Shown here: piece after piece, positions 52,201 through 59,500 of the stretch
Layout of the letters: every line of letters begins with the position of its first letter
Position numbering within the stretch: the stretch's first letter is position 1
Assembly (NCBI RefSeq): GCF_032121415.1
Contig: NZ_CP135079.1
Span: forward strand, 6,448,001-6,512,000
Direction of reading: 5' to 3'
Length of the DNA: 64,000 nt
DNA from: Streptomyces parvus
GTDB lineage: Bacteria; Actinomycetota; Actinomycetes; Streptomycetales; Streptomycetaceae
Made by a program: the position numbers and the translations under genes
The notes under the pieces: generated by a model
What the model was told of the DNA's origin: nothing
Database searches by the model: none
What the model saw: only the letters and a program-made list of their open reading frames with translations

Positions 52201-55200
52201 CAGCGCCTCGTGCGTCCCCGCCCACCGGTCCTGCTCGGCCGCCACCCAGTCCAGGTCCTCGTAGCCGATCTCCAGCAGACCGGTCTGCTCCAGGTTCGGC
52301 ATGGTGATGCGCCAGCCGCGCTCCAGATCCAGATACAGCCGGAACGCGATCACATCGCGGAGGGTCTTGGCGGCATTGCGGGCGAGGGAGGGCGGCAGAT
52401 CGCTCTCGCCGGTGTAGTCGGCCGGCCCGATGGCGAGCGCGTTCGTCACCGACGAGGCCAGCTCCTCGTGGTGGACGCCGTCCTCGCCCGCGTCCAGAGC
52501 CGCCCGGTACAGGGCCCCGCGCAACTGCGTGATCTGCACGAAGTCGTTGAAGTGACCCGCCTGGAGGGACGCGTCCTGCCGGTTGTCGACGAACGTGAGG
52601 AGCTTGCGCGCCTCCTTGTCCAAGGTCTCTTCCGGCACCGACTTCAGCGAGCGCACCACCGACGCGGAGATCAGCGAGGTCGCGGAGGACCGGCCCTCCT
52701 GGTCGAGCGTCGCCAGCTTCGCGAAATCCCGGCCGCGCGTCTGCTCGTACGCGACCCCGCAGTGCAGACAGAAAAGGAACGGGGAGGGGACGAACGCGGC
52801 CTGGAGTTCGCCGCTTCCCTCGCGGCCCAGCGCATCGACGGTGACGGCACGCGGCACCCGGTCGCGGTACGACTTCTTCACGACCTCCTGGCCCTTGTCG
52901 TCCAGCTCCAGCCAGGACTCGGGCAGTCGGCGGTCGTCCACGGCGTACTGCACGTGGGACGGCCACGCCCGCTCGTGGTCGACGTACAGATAGCCGTCGC
53001 CCTGCCGCCCGCCCGTCGCCGAGGTGTCCCGGCGGGCCTCGTACCGGACCTCGCCGTCCTTCTCGGTCCGCCACACCGTCAGGTACTCCTGGCCGCACTC
53101 CCGGCAGAACGCCAGCGGCATCAGCAACTTGCCGTCACTGCCCGGCTGTTCGAGCTGGTACGAGCGGGTGAGATGGCGGGTGGGTTTGTCCTCCAGGGTG
53201 ACGTACACGGTGTCGCCCTTGGAGAGGAACTGGTGCAGCCGGAACGCGAACAGGGGCCGCTCGGTCACTGGGTGGCGCGACTGCGAACCTGCCTCCAGCG
53301 TGGCGCGGATCGCGGCGACGCACTGGTCCTCGGCGACTCCGGTCCGCTCGTGCAGCTCCCTCGCCGCGACCTCGATCTTCGTCGGCCGCTGCCGGACGAG
53401 CCGCCCCGTGGCCTCGTCGGTGGCCAGACCGAAGCGGGTCTCGATCCAGCGGGCCAGCGGGTCACGCACGAGATCGTCGTACGCGCGCGGCGCGGCGGGG
53501 GAGCCCAGGCGCTCGGCAGGCACGGTGTCGGGCGCCTCGTGGGTCGCGCGGACCAGGGTCTCGCCGATGACGTGCTCCGGGTGCACCGGCGTGCCGAACA
53601 GGGTGCTCGCCACCCCGGCGACGACCTTCTTCTGGTCGTCGAGCGTGCCCTCCGTCGACATGGTGGCCGAGGTGCCGATGCACTGCAGGTCCTGCGCCTG
53701 GCAGGCCTCGCGGACCCGGCGGATCAGCAGGGCGACGTCGGCGCCCTGCCGGCCACGGTAGGTGTGCAGCTCGTCGAAGACCAGGAACTCCAGGCCCCGC
53801 GCCATCTTGATGAGGCTCGCCCGGTCGGCCGGGCGCGTCAGCATCAGCTCCAGCATCACGTAGTTGGTGAGCAGGATGTCCGGCGGGTTGTCGCGGATCT
53901 CCTTGCGCCTCTCGTCGTCCTCCTGGCCCGTGTACCGGGCGAAGGTGACCGGCTCGCGACCCGCGCCGTAGCCGTCGCGCAGGTACTTCTCCAGCTCCTT
54001 GAGCTGGCTGTTGGCCAGCGCGTTCATCGGGTAGACGATGATCGCCCGCACCCGCTTGGGGGCGTTCGGCCCCTCGGTGTCCCGCTGGTGGAGCACCTTG
54101 TTCACGATCGGCACGATGTACGCGAGTGACTTGCCGGACCCGGTGCCCGTCGTCAGGACGTACGAAGCGCCGGACGCGGCGGCGTCGATCGCCTCGCGCT
54201 GGTGCTGGTGGAGTGTCAGCGGGCGGCCGTCGGGGACGGTCCCGCCCTCGGTCTTCCTCGCCTGAAAGATACGGGCGCACTCGTCGTGCAGAACCTTCTG
54301 CCCGGCGAGTTCGACCACCGTGCTGCCGCTCTGGAAGAACGGGTTCAGCGACAGCCACGGGTCGGGCCACTGCGACTTGCTGTTGAGGTCGTCCTCGACG
54401 AACGCCGCGACGCGGTCGTCACGGATGACGGTGCCGCCCTCGGTGAAGGAACGGTAGTCCCTGATGAGCGTGCGGTGGACGCCGAAGACGTCCATGCCCG
54501 CGCCGGACGCGGTGACCGGAGCCGGCTCCTGCTTCGGCGGGCGGGCCTGCCGGGCGGGGGCCTGGGCGGCGGAAGCGCGCAGCGGGCGGGTCGGGTCCAG
54601 GGCGCCCCAGTGCGGCAGCCGCGGGGTGTCCCCGTCCCGCCCGGCCGACGGAAGCAGTGCGTCCCGTACGGCCACGGCGTCCGCGGGACGGGCCGCCGGG
54701 TCCTTGGCGAGCAGCCGGTCGACGAGCCGGGCGAGCTCCGCGGGGATCTCGCTGCGGATGAGGGTGATCGGCGTCGGGTCCTCGCGCGTGTGCTTGACCG
54801 CGAGGTCGAAGGGCGATTCGCTGGTGAACGGCGGTACGCCCACGAGCATCTCGTAGAGCACACATCCCAGTGCGTACAGATCGGCGGCCTGCGTGACCTG
54901 CTTGGCCTCGAACTGCTCGGGAGCCATGTAGCGGGCGGTGCCCACGCTGACGCCCGTGCTGGTCAGCCGGGCCTCGTCCGGGTCGTCGACGATGCGGCCC
55001 ATGCCGAAGTCGAGGACCTTGACGGTGCCCCCCTGCGTCAGCATGACGTTGGCGGGCTTGAGGTCGCGGTGGACGACCTCGGCGGCGTGCGCGGCGGCGA
55101 GACCGGAGGCGATCTGGGCACCGATCGCGGCGGCCCAGCTGACGGGGAGCTGCCTTTCCTCCGCGATGAGGTCGCGCAGAGTCTCGCCGCTCAGGAACTC

Positions 55201-55506
55201 CATCGCGAGGTAGGGAAGGCCGTCCTGGCCGCCCGCCACACCACCGGCGACGATCCGGGTGAGGTTGGGGTCGTCGAGTCGACGCATGATGCGCACCTCG
55301 CGGGCGAAGCGCTCGGCGGCCTTGAGGTCGGTGCCCGTGCCGATCCGGATGCCCGTGCGGCGGCGCAGGATCGTCTTCACGGCGACCGTGCGTTCAGGAG
55401 TGCCTTCGGCGGCCTGGAGATCCTCGGCCCGGTGCACCTCACCCATGTTGCCCTTGCCGATGACGTGCCCGATGCGGAACCTGCCGTCCAGCAGCTCCTG
55501 GCTCAC
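49210..55506 (-). CDS. Ser/Thr kinase fused to a DEAD/DEAH helicase, DUF1998 and a nuclease-like tail
   Basis: 2,098 residues; GTG 55506 with GAGGGGAG upstream. A complete PknB-type kinase spans residues 10-285: glycine loop GKGNMGEV, K44 in VAVKTI, catalytic D148 in HRDLKPANV, DFG at 166-168, APEQF. A Pro-rich linker leads to a SF2 helicase: TTGTGSGKSLAY at 452-463, FDELHTYRGRQGADV at 578, GTSATM, SPTMELGVDISQLNAVMMRNVPP and QRSGRAGRSG. Then comes a Cys-rich zinc region (CAGCGYHHDPEQLEDRCAMC) and DUF1998-type CARGCYECLLTYGNQ. The last roughly 80 residues (FVYRLPGVNVAVFVD, RWDVIRFAHGADWDAV) look VSR/PD-(D/E)XK-like. First gene of the minus-strand DISARM operon. The kinase may gate the helicase-nuclease, or sense an infection signal. 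Confidence 0.8.
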   Translation of the reverse strand: MSQELLDGRFRIGHVIGKGNMGEVHRAEDLQAAEGTPERTVAVKTILRRRTGIRIGTGTDLKAAERFAREVRIMRRLDDPNLTRIVAGGVAGGQDGLPYLAMEFLSGETLRDLIAEERQLPVSWAAAIGAQIASGLAAAHAAEVVHRDLKPANVMLTQGGTVKVLDFGMGRIVDDPDEARLTSTGVSVGTARYMAPEQFEAKQVTQAADLYALGCVLYEMLVGVPPFTSESPFDLAVKHTREDPTPITLIRSEIPAELARLVDRLLAKDPAARPADAVAVRDALLPSAGRDGDTPRLPHWGALDPTRPLRASAAQAPARQARPPKQEPAPVTASGAGMDVFGVHRTLIRDYRSFTEGGTVIRDDRVAAFVEDDLNSKSQWPDPWLSLNPFFQSGSTVVELAGQKVLHDECARIFQARKTEGGTVPDGRPLTLHQHQREAIDAAASGASYVLTTGTGSGKSLAYIVPIVNKVLHQRDTEGPNAPKRVRAIIVYPMNALANSQLKELEKYLRDGYGAGREPVTFARYTGQEDDERRKEIRDNPPDILLTNYVMLELMLTRPADRASLIKMARGLEFLVFDELHTYRGRQGADVALLIRRVREACQAQDLQCIGTSATMSTEGTLDDQKKVVAGVASTLFGTPVHPEHVIGETLVRATHEAPDTVPAERLGSPAAPRAYDDLVRDPLARWIETRFGLATDEATGRLVRQRPTKIEVAARELHERTGVAEDQCVAAIRATLEAGSQSRHPVTERPLFAFRLHQFLSKGDTVYVTLEDKPTRHLTRSYQLEQPGSDGKLLMPLAFCRECGQEYLTVWRTEKDGEVRYEARRDTSATGGRQGDGYLYVDHERAWPSHVQYAVDDRRLPESWLELDDKGQEVVKKSYRDRVPRAVTVDALGREGSGELQAAFVPSPFLFCLHCGVAYEQTRGRDFAKLATLDQEGRSSATSLISASVVRSLKSVPEETLDKEARKLLTFVDNRQDASLQAGHFNDFVQITQLRGALYRAALDAGEDGVHHEELASSVTNALAIGPADYTGESDLPPSLARNAAKTLRDVIAFRLYLDLERGWRITMPNLEQTGLLEIGYEDLDWVAAEQDRWAGTHEALRDADPALRAEVMKALLNEMRRSLAIDVSYFRDDFDSLQRASEERLIDPWVLSAADRPKVGTAYPHPSRPGMDRSALFLSARGKFGKYLRRADTSFRTLDPAGLQLVIEELLKVLAKAGLVKEVTEAPQRAGRYRRSSAPAATGYRVAAQSLVWRAGRGERGTHDPLTRTYQSGDGPRVNTFFRDLYKDAAGTLSGLFAREHTAQVSPQEREQREEAFRKAELKLLYCSPTMELGVDISQLNAVMMRNVPPTPANYAQRSGRAGRSGQPALVTTYCATGNSHDQYYFRRSERMVAGAVAPPRLDLANEDLVLSHLQGIWIAEAGLKLGRAVPEVLDVSYPDTGERPNPALGLLPDILAASLDESARRRTVDAALRVLGPLLPDFADTTWWHDDWIQDRVATVATRFDQAFDRWRQLFRSALDDQYIQNRRRLDYSLTEGDRVRANARRREAETQLNLLMNESVDSKSVLSDFNPYRYLASEGFLPGYSFPRLPLAAYIPTVGRRRGDGDYLQRPRFLAIREFGPGSLIYHEGARYQVTRIQLPPDSSGELATSEARRCAGCGYHHDPEQLEDRCAMCHEPLGAATYGLLHLHTVYTTRRERISSDEEERRRAGFKLETSYRFQDHGTRKGRMNAAVTDASGAPLADVAYGDSATVRITNTGRVRARSDEPAGYWLDLADGRWMNDKAASEASGDSSELPVIDADGNERRRKKRVIPYVEDRRNILVVTLDEPLPEPVALSLMYALERGIEAAFELEDAELSSELLPPDDGPRNRVLFTEAAEGGAGVLRRLQAEPDALAKAAVRALDICHFDADGTDQGGPHTDRPCARGCYECLLTYGNQLNHALIDRHSVRDLLVRFATATARRESRGESRSEQYRRLLDRSPDEPTALETAAAELAAQGDFLGWAKARGLRLPDEPGSFLTEAMATPDFVYRLPGVNVAVFVDLPDREQDSSRDEDAEDRLFNARWDVIRFAHGADWDAVAAANARYFGSPAAS

Positions 55507-55673
55507 TGCCGCTCCCCTCGTCCTCTGCCGTCTCGTTTCCGCCCCCGCGCGCGAGGGTGAGGAAACGGAACGTGCCCCCTGTATACGTTGCCGCACCGCT
55601 CATCGTGGCAGAGCGGAGGTGCGGTGCACGCCACCGTACACGAAGTGGGCATAGTTCGATGGCGCGTCAGTCT

Positions 55674-55703
55674 GTTGACATCGTAAACGGGTCGCCATAT
55701 GCT
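55674..55703 (+). promoter_or_regulatory. Sigma-70-type promoter with operator in the DISARM divergent region
   Basis: TTGACA (55675-55680), 17-base spacer, TATGCT (55698-55703): a near-ideal housekeeping promoter reading right into the sigma-like gene, 32 bases before its GTG. The operator GTTGACATCGTAAAC (55674-55688) overlaps the -35 and is a member of the set at 20698 and 32400. The promoter of the minus-strand operon was not identified; it lies in the remaining 170 bases (55507-55673). Confidence 0.7.
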
Positions 55704-55734
55704 CTCTGGTGTCATCGGGTAGGGGGTGAGTGGT

Positions 55735-58700
55735 GTGAGGCACCAGTCCGTCGGAGAGCGGGGGGCGCCAGGTGGCGCGTCTGGCCGCGCCGCTGGGGAG
55801 TCGGAGGGCGCCCAGTCGGGTCGTGGCCCCGGAATGAGGGCCGCTCTGACGGGACTGCTGGCCCGTCTGCGCCATGCGGCGGTCGACGGCGCCGTGCCGG
55901 AATCCGTGTTCCTGGAGCAAGCCGACTTGCTGGGGCTCGGTGACGCCGAGCGGGAACGGCTTCGCGAGGAACTGGCGAGGTTGGGGCTGCCCGTCCTGGC
56001 GGCGGTGGTGCATGCAGACGGTGACGGTCCGCATGCGGAAAAGGTTGTACGGATCGGTGACGAAAGCGTGTCCAGCCACGCTTTTCCCGCTGACGACGTG
56101 GTCCGGGCACTGCTGAGCCGGTACGCCGACCCCGAGGGCTGCGTGACCCCTCGCGCCCTGGATGGCGTCGCCCGTCTGGCCGGACTCGGTGCGCGAGACG
56201 CGGCGGCCCTGCGGGCTGGGGCGCGCGTACGGGGCGGGGGCGCCGCAGCGGCCGGAGCGACGGTGACGAGCACGGAGACCGTGGCCGGTCTCCCCGACGT
56301 CGAGGAGCACGGGCCGGAGGGTGGTGCGGAGGACGAGCCCTTCCCCTTGCGAGAGACGGAGACCGGAGAAGGCGTCGGGGACCTCGCGGCCGCGGCTGCC
56401 GCCGCGCTGACCGTCCTGGCGAACGACCGCTTACGCAGGCGGCCTGAGACGCGTCTGCTGAGTGCCGAGGCGGAAGTCGGACTCGCCGTGCTGCTACGGG
56501 GCGGACCGGACCGCATGGCGGACGAACCCGATGACGAAACGCTGAGCGGCCTGCCCCCCGACGACATCCGGATCCGCGCCCGGGACTGTCTCGTCCTGCA
56601 CAACCAGCGACTCGTGCACAAGATGGTGCCCCGGTATCTGGAACAGGGGCTGGACTACGACGACCTGTTCCAGCACGGCGCGCTGGGGCTGATGCGGGCG
56701 GCACGGAAGTTCGACCCGGCCAAGGGATTCAAGTTCTCGACGTATGCGACCTGGTGGGTCCGCCAGTCGATCAGCCGGGCCATCGCGGACGAGGGCGCCG
56801 TCATTCGCATCCCGGTCCATATGCACGAGCAGGTTCGCAAAGTGGCGTTGGCGGAGCGCACCCTCGCGATACAGGGACGGCCCGCCGGAGTCGCCGACGT
56901 GGCCGTGTACTGCGACATGACCATGCAGAAAGTCGAGGAAGCCCGGAAGCTGAGCAGGCGCACCGACTCCCTCGACCGGGTCATCGGGGACGGGGTCACC
57001 CTGGGCGACTTCATCGGGTGGACGAACCCACTGCCGCCGGTGGAGAAGGGTGTGCTCGACACGATGCTGCTGGAGCAGGTCAGGAGTGTGGTGGACACGC
57101 TCTCCGAGCGCGAGGCCCACATCCTCGTCCGGCGCCTCGGCCTGGACGGGGACGAGCCGTCGACGCTGGACGAATTGGGGCGGCAGATCGGACGGACCCG
57201 CGAGCGCGTCAGACAGATCGAGTCGAAGGCCAAGAAGAAGCTCCAGTACCGGTTGGCGGAGGCCGGACTTACCGCCGCGTACCGGTACGACGGGGGCCTC
57301 GGAGAGGAACCCGGCACGGCCGGGGAACCGGCCGGCAGCGGAGCGGGGGCCCGGGAGGAGGGTTCCGAGGCGCAGCGGGTGCCCGACACGCTGCCCGACC
57401 CCGCACCGGAGCAGGCTCCGCCGGCAGTGATGGCACTGTCCGCCGAAGCGGGGGAGACGCCGGACGGCGAACACCCCGACGAGCACATGCCGGCCGAGCC
57501 CGGCGAGCACACCGCACCTGGTGAGGCGTTGACGGACTCTGCGACGGATACGCCGTCGGAGGCTCTCACCGCACTCGCGGTTGAGCTGGAGGAGCTGGAG
57601 GAGCCGGAGGTCCGTCGGCCCGCGGTGCGCTCGGACGATCCCCCACCGGTGACGGAGCAGGGGCTTGGACCAGTGGCCGAAGCGCACGATGCCGAGTCGG
57701 GTACCGGGCTGGTCCCGAGGCCGCGCACGGAGCCGGTGCTGGAGTCCGCGCCCGAGCGTTCACGCTCGGCGCAGGCGGCGGTCACTGGGGCGAGCGGGCC
57801 GTCAGTCCCTGAGCCGGTGGCTCCCGAATCCCCGCAGTACACGGCGGACTGGCAGAAGGCGCTGCGAATGCCGACCGAGTTCGGCGGGGGAGTGGCGTGG
57901 CTCGCCGAGTACGCGCTGCTGGCACTGGGGCATGCGCAGCTCACCGTTCTGCTCGGTCCGTCCTCGGCCGACGCCGTCGCGCGTGCGGCGCGGGACAGGG
58001 GGGTTCTCGACCGGCCGGTGACAGCGGCCCTGGAGGTGTTACGGCGCGTGTTCGACGCTGTGAAGGAGGCCGGGCTGCGGCCGGAAAGCTTCTTCGAGAA
58101 ACCGGCCCAGGCACTGGTAGGCATTACTCCGCGCGCGTACCTTGCGGCCAGGCCCCTGGTGCTGAGCGAGTCGCGCATCGCACTGCGCGACGCCTTGCGG
58201 GACTTCGTCGCCGAGGTCCCGCTGCGGGCCGGCCAGGGAGCGGCGCCTGCCGGCAGTTCGCCGGGCAGCCTCGTGGCGGGGCCTCATGCAGAGCCGGTCC
58301 CAGGGCCCGCGGGCAGCGCGCAGGTGCGCGCGGCCGGAGTGCCGGGCGAGGCCACAGCGGCCTCACCCGACGGCCCTCGGACGGGCGTGTTCAGCCCCTC
58401 GCCCAAGTCGCCGGACGAGGACCGGCCCGGGGCGGCCGGCGGGGAGGGGCCGCTCGAAGCCGGTCGCGACCAGGTGGACACAGAGGCCAGGACCGTGCCG
58501 GCCGGCGATCGGCCCGAGGACGACATCCTGGCCCTCAGAGGGGGTGACCCGGCGGCCGGCCACAGTAGTGCTGACGCACCGACGGCCCAGGAGCAGCCTG
58601 TGTCTCTGCTCAAGCCCGGGCGAGGATCCGCGCCCGCCAGGACCCCCGAGGAGATGTCCCCGGCCCGGACCGCGGACCGCGGCACCGGGTGGGAGGAGGT

Positions 58701-59439
58701 GGAGTCCGATGCCGAACGGCGTACCACCGACGTACGTCGTGCATACGACGCCGAGCTGGTGCGCGAACGGGACGAAGCCCGGCGGCAGCTCGCCGAGGAG
58801 CGGCAGGCCGCCGAAGCCCGGCGCGTCGCCGCCCTCGCGGACAGGGCGTTGCTCCATCAAGAGCAGCACCTGCGCGCACAGGCCGAGGAGCGGATCGAGC
58901 GCCTCGAGGACGGGCATCGCGAGGCGCAGCGGCCCCTGGTCGAGCGGGCCGAACACGCCGAGCTGCGGGAGCGCGCGGCACGGACGGCGCTGGCCGCGGC
59001 CGGCGAGCGCGGTGCCCGGGCGGAGCAGCGCGCCAAGGACGCCGAGGGGCGCGCGAACGATGCGGAGCAGAGGGCGAGTACGGCCGAAGAACGGGCGGCG
59101 GTGCTGCACATGCGCGCGAACGAAGCCCAGCGGCGGGCCGAGGAAACCGGCCAGCGGCTTCGGCGCTACCGCGAGGAAGGGGAGGCCCGCATCACGGGCC
59201 TCGAGCATCGGCTACGGCAGGCGGAGGCTCTGCTCGCCGAACGCGACAGGACTCAGCGGGCCGCCCAGCAGCAGGCATCGGCTCAGGTGGCGGCGGCCGA
59301 ACAGCGGGCAGCGGCGCGGATCGCCCAGACAGAGCAGGACGCCCGGGCTCGCATCACCGAGCTGCAGCAACAACTCGCCACCGAACGCGAAGCAGCCGTG
59401 GACCGTCCCACGCTTCGGGACCGCTGGCGCCGGTCCTGA
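55735..59439 (+). CDS. Giant sigma-70-family protein with a long coiled-coil tail
   Basis: 1,234 residues; GTG 55735 chosen because AGGGGG sits eight bases upstream (GTG 55726 is an alternative). N-terminal helical modules at about 40-90 and 125-160 (LLARLRHAAVDGAVPESVFLEQADLLGL resembles sigma region 1.1). Sigma regions 2-3 at about 285-430: VLHNQRLVHKMVPRYLEQGLDYDDLFQHGALGLMRAARKFD, FSTYATWWVRQSISRAI, IRIPVHM. Region 4 at about 445-508: LGRQIGRTRERVRQIESKAKKKLQ. Then an acidic Pro/Glu-rich linker, a helical domain (about 700-835), another linker, and a coiled coil at about 1000-1218 rich in Ala/Glu/Arg. The sigma part alone would be a normal-sized factor. Leads the drmA-drmB operon, 61 bases ahead. 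Inference: a transcription factor dedicated to this locus. Confidence 0.8.
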   Translation: MRHQSVGERGAPGGASGRAAGESEGAQSGRGPGMRAALTGLLARLRHAAVDGAVPESVFLEQADLLGLGDAERERLREELARLGLPVLAAVVHADGDGPHAEKVVRIGDESVSSHAFPADDVVRALLSRYADPEGCVTPRALDGVARLAGLGARDAAALRAGARVRGGGAAAAGATVTSTETVAGLPDVEEHGPEGGAEDEPFPLRETETGEGVGDLAAAAAAALTVLANDRLRRRPETRLLSAEAEVGLAVLLRGGPDRMADEPDDETLSGLPPDDIRIRARDCLVLHNQRLVHKMVPRYLEQGLDYDDLFQHGALGLMRAARKFDPAKGFKFSTYATWWVRQSISRAIADEGAVIRIPVHMHEQVRKVALAERTLAIQGRPAGVADVAVYCDMTMQKVEEARKLSRRTDSLDRVIGDGVTLGDFIGWTNPLPPVEKGVLDTMLLEQVRSVVDTLSEREAHILVRRLGLDGDEPSTLDELGRQIGRTRERVRQIESKAKKKLQYRLAEAGLTAAYRYDGGLGEEPGTAGEPAGSGAGAREEGSEAQRVPDTLPDPAPEQAPPAVMALSAEAGETPDGEHPDEHMPAEPGEHTAPGEALTDSATDTPSEALTALAVELEELEEPEVRRPAVRSDDPPPVTEQGLGPVAEAHDAESGTGLVPRPRTEPVLESAPERSRSAQAAVTGASGPSVPEPVAPESPQYTADWQKALRMPTEFGGGVAWLAEYALLALGHAQLTVLLGPSSADAVARAARDRGVLDRPVTAALEVLRRVFDAVKEAGLRPESFFEKPAQALVGITPRAYLAARPLVLSESRIALRDALRDFVAEVPLRAGQGAAPAGSSPGSLVAGPHAEPVPGPAGSAQVRAAGVPGEATAASPDGPRTGVFSPSPKSPDEDRPGAAGGEGPLEAGRDQVDTEARTVPAGDRPEDDILALRGGDPAAGHSSADAPTAQEQPVSLLKPGRGSAPARTPEEMSPARTADRGTGWEEVESDAERRTTDVRRAYDAELVRERDEARRQLAEERQAAEARRVAALADRALLHQEQHLRAQAEERIERLEDGHREAQRPLVERAEHAELRERAARTALAAAGERGARAEQRAKDAEGRANDAEQRASTAEERAAVLHMRANEAQRRAEETGQRLRRYREEGEARITGLEHRLRQAEALLAERDRTQRAAQQQASAQVAAAEQRAAARIAQTEQDARARITELQQQLATEREAAVDRPTLRDRWRRS

Positions 59440-59500
59440 CACCGGACTCCCGGCTTGCGCGACCCCCACCCCGCACCACCCGTACCGCTTCAGGAGCACC

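Noticed and set aside
49153..54129. 1,658-codon plus-strand frame opposite the kinase-helicase gene
   Set aside because: Arg/Val/Gly-rich sequence with no domain, mirrored from a strongly supported minus-strand gene.
58286..59500. Extension of the drmA frame 405 codons upstream
   Set aside because: Overlaps the coiled-coil of the sigma-like gene in another frame, Arg/Pro-rich, and a good AGGAG-ATG lies at 59501.
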